Shown in pieces: positions 8,250 through 19,183 of a stretch of DNA of 64,000 bases. The position numbers and the translations under genes are program-made. This DNA is from Tindallia sp. MSAO_Bac2. Lineage in GTDB: Bacteria; Bacillota; Clostridia; Peptostreptococcales; Tindalliaceae. The DNA lies in contig QYZZ01000122.1 of the NCBI GenBank assembly GCA_003838145.1, forward strand, positions 34,319 through 98,318. Direction: 5' to 3'. Numbering within the stretch: position 1 is the first letter of the stretch; every line of letters begins with the position of its first letter. Under the pieces are notes generated by a model that was given only the letters and a program-made list of their open reading frames with translations, had not been told where the DNA came from and did not search any database.

Positions 8250-10496
8250 TTAGGCTTTGGTCACTTTTACCGGAAAGTCGGTCATGCAGGCACCTGCTCC
8301 AGGATCATGCAGTTCTTTCATTTCTTCATGAGTCATGGATGGAATTAAATCTCCATCGTTGGCACCTATTCCATATGCAACGTTTAGTTTCCGACTCCAA
8401 TGACCAAATCCATGGAAAACACAGACACAGTCATGTCGGATTCCGTCGGTCAGCTTTGCTTTCAGTTGAATTTTTCCGACTCTGGATTCTATGTTCACCA
8501 AATCTCCGTCTTTAATACCCATGTTTTCTGCTGTTTCCCTATTCAGAATAGCGTTGTTCTCGCCGTACAACTCCATAACCAGCGTATTATTCTGAGATTC
8601 CGTCATCTTATGCATAGGAGGACGATTGATCAGATAGTTAAAGGGATATTCATCATTTGGTCCTTCACGCCGTGGTCTCCAGGTCGGAAGAGGATCAAAT
8701 CCGTTTTCTTCCATCACAGTAGAATACAGCTCAATTTTACTGGAAGGGGTGTTAAACTCCTCACGAGGTTCAAAGGGCTTTTCTTCTCCCCAAAGACCTG
8801 TCGGATCGTCTTTCATTTCATCCCATGAAGTACCAGCCGCTTCCAGTACAGCATTGTTCCAGGCCCCGCCGGAAGCTCCTTCAAAGTAGTGACCAAGACC
8901 CATCGCCTTGGCAATTTCTACGATAATTCCAGAAAAACCTTTGGTGTCATAACCCATATCAACCACAGGGGTTCGGACAGCCAGCTGCGGCCACCTGGAG
9001 AAAAAACTTCTCGTAGAAACACCAGAGGTTTCCAGCCAGTGTGGCTCGGGCAGAACGACATCAGCCATCATGGCCATCTCGGATGGATAAATTTCACACA
9101 CAGCCATGAAGTCCAACTTCTTAAAGGCTTCCACCATTCTTTTCGCCTCCGGAAATGCCAGAACGTTATATTTTCTAACCAATGCTGCTTTTGTCGGGTA
9201 TGGTTTTTCATTAAGAATACCATCGGCCACCGTTGCAAAATCACCATTGGTAAACCGGCTCATGATTTCTCTTTGCTCCCAGGCATCAATACGATCAGAC
9301 CGTCTTTCCGGAAAATCCGGTCTGGGGAAGGTTTCATCAAAGTTTGCAGACGGGAAGCTCCTGCCCAACAGAAGACCACCTTCTCGCTCGATGGTTCCCA
9401 CCAATGCATTCAATATTACAATGGCCTGCGCCAGCTTTGTGCTGTTGGCATAATTGGGGCCGGCTGCGTCTCTTTTATGCGTAAAGATATGAGCCGGTTT
9501 TGTGGTGGCAAATTCCCGGGCAATACGACGAATGTCTTCTGCCGGTACTTCCGTAATGCCTTCTGCCCACTCCGGAGTGTATTCTCTAGAGAAGTCTTCC
9601 AGGTATTCAAATCCGGATGTATAGTTTTCAACATATTCTTCATCATGCAGACCCTCAGATACAATTACATGGATCATAGCAAGAGCAAAAGCAAGGTCTG
9701 TTCCCGGTTTGATCTGAATCCATTCGTGCGCTTTTCTGGCTGTTACCGACATATAAGGATCAAGTATGACCATCTTTGCATTATTGGATAATGCTCGTGT
9801 AATGTTTCGTATATGCATGTTTTTGGATTTTCCTAATCCGTCAAACCCAAAGCCCATAATATATTTGCAGTTCTCCAGATCATAAATGTATGGTCGGCCT
9901 CCACCAGTTACCTGAGCGTACCAGGATGCAACCTGTGACGTAAAGCAGGTGCTTTGGTGAGCTACATGATTAGGCGTTCCAATAGCATTTCTGAGTCTGT
10001 TGGCAAAATCCTGCCCTCTCATAAAAAATATAATAGATTCCGGACCGTGCTCATCGATAGCTTTATTAAAGTTTTCTGCTATTAGTTCCAAAGCCTCATC
10101 CCAGGAAATCTGAACAAACCCGGGGTCAACCCCTTCACCTTTTTCAGGGTTCGTTCTTTTCATTGGGTACTTAAGTCGATCAGGGTCATAAAGGGTTTTG
10201 GGCGCCGCATAAGCCTTTACACAAAGTCTTCCCTGCGCTGCCTGATCATCCGGATTTCCCTCCAGGTGTACAATTCTGTCATTCACTACATGAGCTTTGA
10301 TGGCACAGCCCCCGCCACAAACACTGCAGAATGTGTTCACCACTTTTGATCGCGGTTCCACAAGACTCTGCTCTGCCTCTGCATGGGCAAATTTGGGGAT
10401 GCCAAGACCGACAGCTGCCGCCGCTCCGCCTCCCAATGTTAACTTAAGAAAATTCCTTCTGTTAACATTCATTTCTTTTTGCTTGATTTCATTCAT
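8250..10496 (-). CDS. Tat-exported molybdopterin oxidoreductase catalytic subunit (DMSO reductase superfamily, PsrA/PhsA-like)
   Basis: 748 aa; twin-arginine signal VNRRNFLKLTLGGGAAAAVGLGIPKFAHA; C-X2-C-X3-C-X27-C N-terminal cluster motif; molydop-binding C-terminal domain. Substrate not determinable from sequence. Confidence 0.93.
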   Translation of the reverse strand: MNEIKQKEMNVNRRNFLKLTLGGGAAAAVGLGIPKFAHAEAEQSLVEPRSKVVNTFCSVCGGGCAIKAHVVNDRIVHLEGNPDDQAAQGRLCVKAYAAPKTLYDPDRLKYPMKRTNPEKGEGVDPGFVQISWDEALELIAENFNKAIDEHGPESIIFFMRGQDFANRLRNAIGTPNHVAHQSTCFTSQVASWYAQVTGGGRPYIYDLENCKYIMGFGFDGLGKSKNMHIRNITRALSNNAKMVILDPYMSVTARKAHEWIQIKPGTDLAFALAMIHVIVSEGLHDEEYVENYTSGFEYLEDFSREYTPEWAEGITEVPAEDIRRIAREFATTKPAHIFTHKRDAAGPNYANSTKLAQAIVILNALVGTIEREGGLLLGRSFPSANFDETFPRPDFPERRSDRIDAWEQREIMSRFTNGDFATVADGILNEKPYPTKAALVRKYNVLAFPEAKRMVEAFKKLDFMAVCEIYPSEMAMMADVVLPEPHWLETSGVSTRSFFSRWPQLAVRTPVVDMGYDTKGFSGIIVEIAKAMGLGHYFEGASGGAWNNAVLEAAGTSWDEMKDDPTGLWGEEKPFEPREEFNTPSSKIELYSTVMEENGFDPLPTWRPRREGPNDEYPFNYLINRPPMHKMTESQNNTLVMELYGENNAILNRETAENMGIKDGDLVNIESRVGKIQLKAKLTDGIRHDCVCVFHGFGHWSRKLNVAYGIGANDGDLIPSMTHEEMKELHDPGAGACMTDFPVKVTKA

Positions 10497-10527
10497 CTTG
10501 TTCTTCCCTCCTGTTATCAGTATTTCC

Positions 10528-11106
10528 TCAACCTACCAATCTTTTTGTTTCCTGCTGCAGGAACGAGTCACCATACAATGCCACATTATTATAAAAATCG
10601 GCGTATGGGTTGCCTTTCATATCTTCAAAGAGCTTAGGCATCCAACAGGAAATGTGCTGCTTGAAAAACTCCTTCTGTACTTTTTCTGTTTCTTTGTTTT
10701 CTATTAAAAGTGCCATGAAGGCAAGTTCAACAGACGCATGATCCTCCGGATGTGTTTTTTCACCTTCCAGCCTCAATCCATGTTTCAGATAGAAAGATCT
10801 TACTCTTTCCCAGGGTTCCTGCATCATTAACCCATCTTTGGTGCGATAGACAGATTCGTAGGCTTTAACACCTTCCGGCATCAAAAAAAGATGAGCATAC
10901 TCTACACGGAGTGGTTCATCATCCTGCTTTACTAACCACAGTTTCATCTCTTGCTTCAGGTTGGCCACAAGATCACCGCTGCCCGGTGTCAACGACTCTG
11001 ACAATTCGATCAACTTCTTCATATCGCCAGTTTTAAGCTGATCTGTCAACAACCTGGAGAGTATCGTATAGTGAATTACCCGGTCCTTATCTATTTCAGT
11101 CATCAA
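10528..11106 (-). CDS. TorD/DmsD-family molybdoenzyme chaperone
   Basis: 192 aa; EPLRVEYAHLFLMPEGVKAYESVYRTKDGLMMQEPWERVRSFYLKHGL...HPEDHASVELAFM matches TorD family; first gene of the Mo cluster. Confidence 0.9.
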   Translation of the reverse strand: MMTEIDKDRVIHYTILSRLLTDQLKTGDMKKLIELSESLTPGSGDLVANLKQEMKLWLVKQDDEPLRVEYAHLFLMPEGVKAYESVYRTKDGLMMQEPWERVRSFYLKHGLRLEGEKTHPEDHASVELAFMALLIENKETEKVQKEFFKQHISCWMPKLFEDMKGNPYADFYNNVALYGDSFLQQETKRLVG

Positions 11107-11423
11107 TTCACCTCCTCATACTTCTCAGAGTTTTGTTAAATAATTAACTAATAAAAGAAAAAGAAAACGCTGGCAGTATTAATTCACATAGATTCCATTG
11201 AATATGTCTTTGCTTCCGTCTTTGGAAATTAAACATATTTATATATGTTTTTTATTTAATCCCTCACCACTACTCCCAAGACTATTTTTTCTTCTTTGAC
11301 ACTCTGTTTCCTTCCTACCTTCTCAGCAAGGATTTCGTTATCCATTTAACATGCAAATTTCCACGTATCCCTATTTCTAAAAGCTAACGTTTTACCATCC
11401 AATCAAGGAGACATGACTCCTGA

Positions 11424-12167
11424 TTATTCTTCTTTTTCTCGCTTCTTTTTCTTTCTAAACTGAATAATTGCCACCAGAATGATACCTATCTCATACAAAA
11501 GCCATAGCGGGCCGCCAATCATAATCTGAGAAATAACATCCGGTGGTGTAATTAAAGCCGAACCAACAGCAATCACTAATAAGACATATTTCCTGTTTTT
11601 ACGCAGAAATGGTGCGCTTACTATGTTCATCATACCCAGCACCAAAAAAAGAAGCGGCAACTGGAATACCAGTCCAAAGGTAAGCAGAAACTGGGTTACA
11701 AAAGCGATGTACTGTGTAATCGTAAACATTGGAATAAGATCCTGAGAAGCAAATCTCAAAAAAAATGCAATGGCAAAGGGAAACGCAATATGATACGCAA
11801 ATAGAATCCCTATGCTAAACATAATTAGCATCATAAACACAATCGGAAATAAGATACGCTTTTCGTTTTTGTAAAGAGCAGGCATAACAAATGCCAGAAA
11901 TTGATATACCATAACAGGCATGGCAACAATAACGCCTGATAAAATAGCAAGCCGGATATTTGCCATTAATGCTTCAGGCGGTGTAATATAGATAAGTTCC
12001 AGAGAGCCAGCTGGTCGAACCAGAAGGTGTCTGATTTCCTCAACGTACAAAAAACTGCCTGCAGAGGTTATTAACAATGCAATTAAGCATATAATCAGCC
12101 GTTTTCTAAATTCTTCCAAATGCTGTATCAGACTCATAGATTTTGTCTCTTGTTCCAAGGAACCCAC
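11424..12167 (-). CDS. tatC: Sec-independent protein translocase TatC
   Basis: 247 aa; SLIQHLEEFRKRLIICLIALLITSAGSF...TPPEALMANIRLAILSGVIVAMPVMVYQ; six TM. Confidence 0.97.
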   Translation of the reverse strand: MGSLEQETKSMSLIQHLEEFRKRLIICLIALLITSAGSFLYVEEIRHLLVRPAGSLELIYITPPEALMANIRLAILSGVIVAMPVMVYQFLAFVMPALYKNEKRILFPIVFMMLIMFSIGILFAYHIAFPFAIAFFLRFASQDLIPMFTITQYIAFVTQFLLTFGLVFQLPLLFLVLGMMNIVSAPFLRKNRKYVLLVIAVGSALITPPDVISQIMIGGPLWLLYEIGIILVAIIQFRKKKKREKEE

Positions 12168-12177
12168 CTAGCTTCCA

Positions 12178-12324
12178 TTATTGTTTCGTTTTTTTCTCCG
12201 ATTCATCTTTGTATTCTTCGACACTTTTTTTTACTGATTTTCCCAAAAGGCTAAATCTTCCAGGCCCAAATACAAGCAGCACTATTCCTCCGACCAATAG
12301 TATTTCCATAAAACCAAAACGCAC
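12178..12324 (-). CDS. Short TatA-like protein, third copy, not in ORF track
   Basis: Manual minus-strand translation from GTG at 12324: (M)RFGFMEILLVGGIVLLVFGPGRFSLLGKSVKKSVEEYKDESEKKTKQ*, 48 aa. Aligns with the [42 protein letters not shown] neighbour. RBS-like AAAGGCGG 9 nt upstream; an in-frame GTG at 12333 is the alternative start. Confidence 0.8.
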   Translation of the reverse strand: MRFGFMEILLVGGIVLLVFGPGRFSLLGKSVKKSVEEYKDESEKKTKQ

Positions 12325-12350
12325 GATTGTCACCCGCCTTTAACTGTTCT

Positions 12351-12533
12351 TCATTTTTTATCTGAAGATGTTTCTTCCAAGCTGACACTATCCGTTATTT
12401 CTTTTGTGGCACTTTTAAACTCGCGAATTCCTTTCCCCATGGATTTACCGATTTCCGGCAGTTTTGTCGGTCCAAAAATTAACAGTGCCAATCCAAAGAC
12501 CAGTAAAATTTCCTGAAAACCTATTCTACCCAT
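12351..12533 (-). CDS. tatA: Twin-arginine translocase TatA/TatE family subunit
   Basis: 60 aa; [41 protein letters not shown]. Confidence 0.95.
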   Translation of the reverse strand: MGRIGFQEILLVFGLALLIFGPTKLPEIGKSMGKGIREFKSATKEITDSVSLEETSSDKK

Positions 12534-12660
12534 TATAAAACCTCACTTTCCTTTTTTTGTTAAAAAACTATCAGATAACGCTGTCATTATTTTTTTGTTA
12601 ATTCCTTATTTATTATAACATATTCCACCTATCATGCAATCAATATAAATAAGGATACTG

Positions 12661-12885
12661 TTATTCATTTGTCTCTTTGCTGTCGTTTTCTTTCTCTTCC
12701 TCACTATTACTACTATTACTCTTAGCATCTGATTTTTTTTCTGAAGTTATTTCCGTCGTTGCGCTTTTAAACTCCCTGATTCCTTTACCCAGTGATTTAC
12801 CAATTTCCGGTAGTTTTGCCGGTCCAAATATTAATAATGCAAGTCCAAATACCAGAGCCAGTTCCTGAAAACCAATCCGTCCCAT
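12661..12885 (-). CDS. tatA: Twin-arginine translocase TatA/TatE family subunit
   Basis: 74 aa; [41 protein letters not shown]. Confidence 0.95.
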   Translation of the reverse strand: MGRIGFQELALVFGLALLIFGPAKLPEIGKSLGKGIREFKSATTEITSEKKSDAKSNSSNSEEEKENDSKETNE

Positions 12886-12916
12886 ATTAATCCTCCTTTA
12901 TATTTTCTCTTATTTT

Positions 12917-15778
12917 TCACTGTGCCTGCTGATGGTTAATACAAGTGTTTAGTACTGGTTTCAAAAATTCGCCGGTATATGATTTGCTGCAATTGGCAAC
13001 TTCTTCCGGCGTACCAGCAACTACAAGTGTTCCACCTTCAGCGCCGCCTTCCGGTCCAAGGTCAATGATATAATCTGCTGTTTTGATTACTTCAAGATTG
13101 TGCTCAATGACCACCACCGTATTACCTGCCTCTACCAAACGCTGCAATACAGTAATTAAGGTTTCAACATCAGCGATATGAAGGCCGGTTGTTGGCTCGT
13201 CCAGCACATAAAAAGTTCTTCCAGTGCTTTTTTTGCCCAGTTCCGTCGATAATTTAATTCGTTGTGCCTCACCTCCGGAAAGCTGGGTAGATGGCTGTCC
13301 AAGTTGAATATAGCTAAGACCGACATCCATCATCGTCTGAAGTTTTCGCTTTATGACCGGAATGCTGTCAAAAAATACCAAAGCTTCTTCCACGTTCATT
13401 TCCAGAACATCGGCTATGTTTTTCCCCTTGTACTTCACTTCAAGTGTTTCCCGGTTATACCGCTTGCCCTTACACACTTCGCAGGGAATATACACATCCG
13501 GCAAAAAATGCATCTCTATCTTTATAATACCATCACCCTTGCAAGCTTCACAACGGCCGCCCTTTAAGTTGAAGCTAAATCTTCCTTTAAGATATCCTCT
13601 CATTTTCGCTGTTGGTGTTTGAGCAAAAAGGTCTCTGATGTGGTCAAAGACACCGGTATATGTTGCCGGATTCGATCGGGGTGTGCGTCCAATTGGATCC
13701 TGGCTCACTTTGATAACTTTATCAACGTTTTCAATTCCCTTCACCTTCTTATGCAGGCCGGGCTTTTCTCTGCTCTTATAAAATTCCTGTGCCAGTCGTT
13801 TATAAAGCACTTCATTCACCAGCGTGCTTTTTCCCGAACCGGACACTCCCGTTACACAGGTCATTACGCCTAAGGGAAAGTCAACATCAAGTTTTTGAAG
13901 ATTATTGGCTTCGGCACCTTTAACCTGAATGGACTGTGAATCAGGTTTTCGACGCACAGTGGGTATCGGGATTGATTTGTCGCCTTTCAGATACTGGCCA
14001 GTAATTGATTCCGTTGTGTTCATAATGTCCTTAACCGTACCCTGAGCCACCAGCTGTCCACCATGTATACCGGCACCGGGTCCAATATCTATAATGTGGT
14101 CAGCGTTCATGATGGTGTCCTCGTCATGTTCCACCACTACAACTGTATTGCCAAGATCTGTTAAATTTCGCAATGTTTTCAGCAACCTGGCATTGTCTCT
14201 TTGATGAAGTCCAATGCTTGGTTCATCAAGAATATACAAAACGCCTACCAGGCTGGATCCAATCTGAGTTGCCAGTCTTATCCTCTGAGACTCTCCTCCC
14301 GATAAAGTCCCGGCACTTCTTGCCAGTGTCAGATAGTCAAGGCCTACATCCATCAAAAAATAAAGTCGGTTTTTAATTTCTTTAAATACCTGCTTTGCTA
14401 TCATCATTTTTTGGTCATTCAGGTGTAAATGCCGGAAGAAATTTACAGCTTCTTTTACTGACATCAATGTCAGCTCGTGGATATTTAAATCTCCCACTTT
14501 AACAGCAAGTGAAATATCCTTCAGTCTTGCTCCATTGCAGGCAGGACATGGATTTTCACTCATAAAGGACTCTATCCTGTCGCGCATATATTCCGAGTGA
14601 GTTTCTGTATATCGTCTGTTAAGGTTGGGGATAATGCCCTCATAGGTTGATGAATACGTTTTTTGCCCTCCAAACCTGGATTCAAACTCAAAACTGATTT
14701 CGTGATGTTCAGATCCATAAAGCAGTGTTTGGACAAAGTCCTCCGGCAACTCTCTTATGGGTTTATCCAGACTTACATTATACTGCCTGGCCAACTGCTC
14801 TACCATTTTAAAGTAATATCCATCTTCCGACTGTTGCCCGTTGGCACTGCCCCAAGCTGCAATACCGCCCTCCCGTATGCTCAGATCCTTGTTGGGTATT
14901 ACCATGTCCGGATCAACTTCCTTCATGTGTCCGATCCCCTTGCATACGGAGCAGGCTCCATATGGGTTGTTGAAGGAAAACATTCTGGGACTCAGCTCTT
15001 CCATTCCAATGTTATGCTCAGGACAGGAGAGCTGGGTTGAGTACAGAATTTCTTCTCCTTCCTGTACATCTATCAGCACCAACCCTTCTGTAAATTTAAG
15101 GGCAGTTTCAAGGGAATCTGCAAGTCTTTGTTCTATGCCAGGTTTTATGACAATTCTATCCACCACAATTTCAATGTGATGTTTTTTATTTTTATCCAAT
15201 TTTATTTCATCATAGATTTCATGCATTTTTCCATCTATACGCACTCTGACAAAACCATCTTTTTGAATTTTTTCAAGTTCTTTCTTATGTTCCCCTTTTT
15301 TACCTCTTATAACCGGAGCTAAGATTTGGAGTTTGGTCCGCTCCTCCATTTTCATTATCTGGTCAACCATCTCTTCAACTGTGATCTGACTGATTTCTTC
15401 ATGACAAACCGGACAATGCGGCGTTCCAACTCTGGCATATAATAAACGAAAATAGTCGTAAATTTCCGTAACCGTACCCACTGTTGACCGTGGATTTTTG
15501 CTGGTGGTTTTTTGATCTATAGAAATAGCCGGACTCAGTCCCTCAATATAGTCAACATCAGGTTTTTCCATTTGTCCAAGAAATTGACGCGCATAGGAAG
15601 ACAGACTTTCTATATACCTTCGCTGACCTTCTGCATAGATCGTATCGAAAGCCAGGGAAGTTTTACCGGAACCGGAAAGTCCTGTCATTACGATCAGCTG
15701 ATCTCTTGGTATGGTAACATTTATATCCTTAAGATTATGTTCTCTTGCACCTCTTATTTCAATCTGATTCTTTGCCAC
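12917..15778 (-). CDS. uvrA: Excinuclease ABC subunit A
   Basis: 953 aa; two ABC ATPase domains, zinc motifs [39 protein letters not shown]. Confidence 0.99.
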   Translation of the reverse strand: MAKNQIEIRGAREHNLKDINVTIPRDQLIVMTGLSGSGKTSLAFDTIYAEGQRRYIESLSSYARQFLGQMEKPDVDYIEGLSPAISIDQKTTSKNPRSTVGTVTEIYDYFRLLYARVGTPHCPVCHEEISQITVEEMVDQIMKMEERTKLQILAPVIRGKKGEHKKELEKIQKDGFVRVRIDGKMHEIYDEIKLDKNKKHHIEIVVDRIVIKPGIEQRLADSLETALKFTEGLVLIDVQEGEEILYSTQLSCPEHNIGMEELSPRMFSFNNPYGACSVCKGIGHMKEVDPDMVIPNKDLSIREGGIAAWGSANGQQSEDGYYFKMVEQLARQYNVSLDKPIRELPEDFVQTLLYGSEHHEISFEFESRFGGQKTYSSTYEGIIPNLNRRYTETHSEYMRDRIESFMSENPCPACNGARLKDISLAVKVGDLNIHELTLMSVKEAVNFFRHLHLNDQKMMIAKQVFKEIKNRLYFLMDVGLDYLTLARSAGTLSGGESQRIRLATQIGSSLVGVLYILDEPSIGLHQRDNARLLKTLRNLTDLGNTVVVVEHDEDTIMNADHIIDIGPGAGIHGGQLVAQGTVKDIMNTTESITGQYLKGDKSIPIPTVRRKPDSQSIQVKGAEANNLQKLDVDFPLGVMTCVTGVSGSGKSTLVNEVLYKRLAQEFYKSREKPGLHKKVKGIENVDKVIKVSQDPIGRTPRSNPATYTGVFDHIRDLFAQTPTAKMRGYLKGRFSFNLKGGRCEACKGDGIIKIEMHFLPDVYIPCEVCKGKRYNRETLEVKYKGKNIADVLEMNVEEALVFFDSIPVIKRKLQTMMDVGLSYIQLGQPSTQLSGGEAQRIKLSTELGKKSTGRTFYVLDEPTTGLHIADVETLITVLQRLVEAGNTVVVIEHNLEVIKTADYIIDLGPEGGAEGGTLVVAGTPEEVANCSKSYTGEFLKPVLNTCINHQQAQ

Positions 15779-15795
15779 TTTGACACCTCGTTAAT

Positions 15796-17808
15796 TTATT
15801 CATTTTCTTTAATTAGTTCCTGCTCAGCAACAAGACTTTTAATCCACATAATTTCGTCTCTGATTGCTGCAGCTTTCTCAAATTCAAGGTTTTTAGCCGC
15901 TTCCTTCATCTCTTTTTCCAGTTTTTTAATCTGTCTCTGTGCTTCTTTTCCTTTTATTGCTTTGCCTTTGCTCTCTTTTGGTGTTTCATAATCCGTCTTA
16001 CCTTCCGCCACCTTAGTCGCTTCAATGACATCTCTCACTTTTTTCATGATGCTTTGAGGGGTTATCCCATGCTCCGCATTATGAGCTAATTGAATATTAC
16101 GACGGCGTTCGGTTTCATCCATAGCGCGCTGCATAGATGGGGTTATTTTGTCGGCATATAGAATAACCTTTCCATCAACATTTCTTGCGGCTCTGCCTAT
16201 GGTCTGAACCAACGATATTTCAGATCTCAGGAATCCTTCTTTATCTGCATCCAGAATGGCTACTAAAGATACTTCAGGTAAATCCAAACCCTCACGAAGA
16301 AGGTTAATACCAACCAAAACATCAAATACTCCCAGTCTCAGCTCCCGTATTATTTCCATTCGTTCCATCGTATCAATATCCGAATGGAGATAGCGAACTT
16401 TGATGCTGGCTTCAGTAAGATACCGGGTCAGATCCTCTGCCATTTTTTTTGTCAGGGTGGTAATAAGTACCCGCTGACTCCGATCAACACACTGATGAAT
16501 TTCTCCAAGCAAGTCATCAATTTGTCCTTTTATCGGCCTAACATCGATTGGTGGATCTACCAGCCCCGTCGGTCTTAAAAGTTGTTCCGTAGTCTTCTGG
16601 CTGTGCTCATATTCATATGGGCCTGGAGTCGCACTGACATACACTGCCTGGTTAACCAGTTTTTCAAATTCCCGGAAATTCAATGGGCGATTATCAAAAG
16701 CGGAAGGAAGTCTGAATCCATACTCCACTAAAGACTCTTTCCTGGAACGATCACCGCCATACATTCCTCTGATCTGGGGCAGCGTAACATGAGATTCATC
16801 AATCAGCATTAAAAAATCATCCGGAAAGTAATCAATCAGTGTAAACGGCCGGCTTCCGGCTGGTCTTCCGGTCAAATGGCGGGAGTAGTTTTCTATCCCC
16901 TGGCAATACCCCATTTCCCGAAGCATTTCTATATCGTACTTTGTCCGTTGTTCTATCCGCTGTGCTTCCAGCAGCCGGTCTTTGTTTTTAAAGTAATCAA
17001 TCCGTTCTATAAGCTCTTCTTCAATATCATGAACAGCTCTCTCAACTTTATCCCATCTGGTCGCATAGTGGGAAGCAGGAAAAACCGCCAAGTGTTGGCG
17101 TGATCCAATAACTTCACCGGTCAGTACATTAATTTCTGTAATCCGGTCGATTTCATCACCAAAGAACTCAACTCTTTGTGCATTTTCAGAAGAAGATGCT
17201 GGAAAAATTTCTAGTATATCTCCCCTTACCCGAAAGGTTCCTCTGGTAAAGTTGATATCGTTGCGGTGATACTGGATCTCAGTCAGCCTTTTAATCACTT
17301 CATCGCGATTTCTTTCCATTCCAACTCTCATTGACACCATCAAATCCTTGTAATCATCCGGATCCCCAAGACCATAAATGCAGGATACACTGGCAACAAT
17401 CAAAACATCTCTCCGTTCAAAAAGAGCGGATGTTGCAGAATGTCGGAGTTTATCAATTTCATCGTTTATTGATGCATCTTTTTCAATGTATAAATCGCTG
17501 TGGGCTACATAAGCTTCCGGCTGATAGTAGTCGTAGTAGCTGACAAAGTACTCGACTGAATTTTCCGGAAAAAATTCCCGAAATTCACTGCAAAGCTGAG
17601 CCGCCAAAGTTTTGTTGTGAGCAATAACCAGGGTTGGTTTCTGGACCTGTTCCACAACTTTTGCCATGGTATAGGTTTTGCCAGACCCTGTAACGCCCAG
17701 CAGGGTCTGATGCCTTAACCCTTCCTGGATGCCTCCACTCAGGCTTTTTATAGCCTGGGGCTGATCACCCATAGGTTGAAAGTCCGCTGTTACTTTAAAT
17801 GGCTTCAT
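15796..17808 (-). CDS. uvrB: Excinuclease ABC subunit B
   Basis: 670 aa; [35 protein letters not shown]...[13 protein letters not shown]-terminal UVR motif. Confidence 0.99.
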   Translation of the reverse strand: MKPFKVTADFQPMGDQPQAIKSLSGGIQEGLRHQTLLGVTGSGKTYTMAKVVEQVQKPTLVIAHNKTLAAQLCSEFREFFPENSVEYFVSYYDYYQPEAYVAHSDLYIEKDASINDEIDKLRHSATSALFERRDVLIVASVSCIYGLGDPDDYKDLMVSMRVGMERNRDEVIKRLTEIQYHRNDINFTRGTFRVRGDILEIFPASSSENAQRVEFFGDEIDRITEINVLTGEVIGSRQHLAVFPASHYATRWDKVERAVHDIEEELIERIDYFKNKDRLLEAQRIEQRTKYDIEMLREMGYCQGIENYSRHLTGRPAGSRPFTLIDYFPDDFLMLIDESHVTLPQIRGMYGGDRSRKESLVEYGFRLPSAFDNRPLNFREFEKLVNQAVYVSATPGPYEYEHSQKTTEQLLRPTGLVDPPIDVRPIKGQIDDLLGEIHQCVDRSQRVLITTLTKKMAEDLTRYLTEASIKVRYLHSDIDTMERMEIIRELRLGVFDVLVGINLLREGLDLPEVSLVAILDADKEGFLRSEISLVQTIGRAARNVDGKVILYADKITPSMQRAMDETERRRNIQLAHNAEHGITPQSIMKKVRDVIEATKVAEGKTDYETPKESKGKAIKGKEAQRQIKKLEKEMKEAAKNLEFEKAAAIRDEIMWIKSLVAEQELIKENE

Positions 17809-17831
17809 AAATTAATCACCTTCATATTTTT

Positions 17832-19040
17832 TTACTGAAACAGCTCAATCGCACGCTGCAACTGCGGGTCTTCATCTAATTCCAAATCATGTCCTTCCAG
17901 CCATATGTCTTCCGGTATATCAACTACATAGTCCGGTTCTATTCCCTTTTCATGAATACTTCTTCCTGAGGGAGTAAAATATTCTGATACTGTGAACTTA
18001 AAACCCGTTCCATCCGGTAGTTGCTGCATTTCCTGTACCAGTCCCTTACCAAAGGATTGTCCTCCTACCAATATTGCCTTCTCCCGATCCTGCAGGGCTC
18101 CTGCTAAAATTTCAGAAGCACTTGCTGAGCCTTCGTTGATCAATACAACCAATTCCACATCATAATTCCCTGAGCCAGCAAATTCTTCTTTCCGGTTACC
18201 GTGCCGGTCCTCCGTATAGACTATCAGTCCTTCATCTAACAGCATATCAGAGATCCTTATTGCTGATGTAAGCAGACCGCCAGGGTTGTTCCTAAGATCC
18301 AGGATGACTTGCGTAATTCCCTGTCTTGTCATCTCATCCATATGTGATTGAAAGTCTCCGGCAGTCTTTTCATCGAAGTTAGTAACACGTACATATCCTA
18401 TGCTGTTATTAATAATTTCGGAACGCACCGACTGTATCCGGATTATTTCCCGAACGACGGATATTTCCACAGATTCATTCTGATTCCTTTTCATTACCTC
18501 CAACTTCACCTCCGTATCCGCATCCCCTCTCATAAGGGATACCGCATCATCCAGTCTGTTTCCGGATACGTTTTCATCATCCACTCTGATAATTCTATCT
18601 CCGGTGTTTAACCCCGCTCTTTCACCAGGAGTATCTTCTATCGGCGATACAACGGAGACATACCCGTCATCATCTGCTGTAACGATAATACCTATACCAC
18701 CATACACTCCCTGAGTACTCATCATCATGTCCGACATGTCTTTAGCATCCAAATAATTGGTATATGGATCTCCTACCGCTTCAAACATTCCGTGAATAGC
18801 TCCATCAATCAGTTTTTCTTCTTCAAGTTCCTTATAGTATTCTTCCAGCAAAAAATGTTTTAAATGAATCAGTTTTCCCATATTTTCATTGTCTTCATTC
18901 AATCGAAGGTACATATCCTGACTGATAATCATTTTATCGCCCACATTTAAAGCCACCAGATTGCTGATACTGAAAGTGACAAATGCAGTAACCATTATTA
19001 GAAGGACTGCCATAACAAATGCTTTCTTTTTACTTATCAT
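17832..19040 (-). CDS. ctpA: S41 family C-terminal processing peptidase (PDZ domain)
   Basis: 402 aa; PDZ plus VILDLRNNPGGLLTSAI and NEGSASASEILAGALQD catalytic Ser motif. Confidence 0.95.
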   Translation of the reverse strand: MISKKKAFVMAVLLIMVTAFVTFSISNLVALNVGDKMIISQDMYLRLNEDNENMGKLIHLKHFLLEEYYKELEEEKLIDGAIHGMFEAVGDPYTNYLDAKDMSDMMMSTQGVYGGIGIIVTADDDGYVSVVSPIEDTPGERAGLNTGDRIIRVDDENVSGNRLDDAVSLMRGDADTEVKLEVMKRNQNESVEISVVREIIRIQSVRSEIINNSIGYVRVTNFDEKTAGDFQSHMDEMTRQGITQVILDLRNNPGGLLTSAIRISDMLLDEGLIVYTEDRHGNRKEEFAGSGNYDVELVVLINEGSASASEILAGALQDREKAILVGGQSFGKGLVQEMQQLPDGTGFKFTVSEYFTPSGRSIHEKGIEPDYVVDIPEDIWLEGHDLELDEDPQLQRAIELFQ

Positions 19041-19140
19041 GAAATTTCTCCTTTATCGAGTTGTTGGTTTGATGTCTTTCATTCTCTATGATTATTGTAC
19101 CTTAAATTCAGGTTACTGACTAGCATACATCAGTGCAAAA

Positions 19141-19170
19141 TAAAACACCCCTGCTCAGAGAGGTGTTTTA
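19141..19170 (-). terminator. Rho-independent terminator downstream of the envC-like gene
   Basis: TAAAACACC...GGTGTTTTA stem, T-rich on the minus strand after the stem. Confidence 0.75.
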
Positions 19171-19183
19171 TAATGTTTTGAAA

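Noticed and set aside
8889-9791. 300-aa plus-strand ORF antisense to the molybdoenzyme gene
   Set aside because: Lies wholly within the strongly supported MopB gene on the other strand; composition is not protein-like and it matches no family. Same applies to most plus-strand ORFs in the track.
12143-12343. 66-aa plus-strand ORF
   Set aside because: It is the antisense of the untracked tatA-like gene and the tatC start, and its translation is not family-like.
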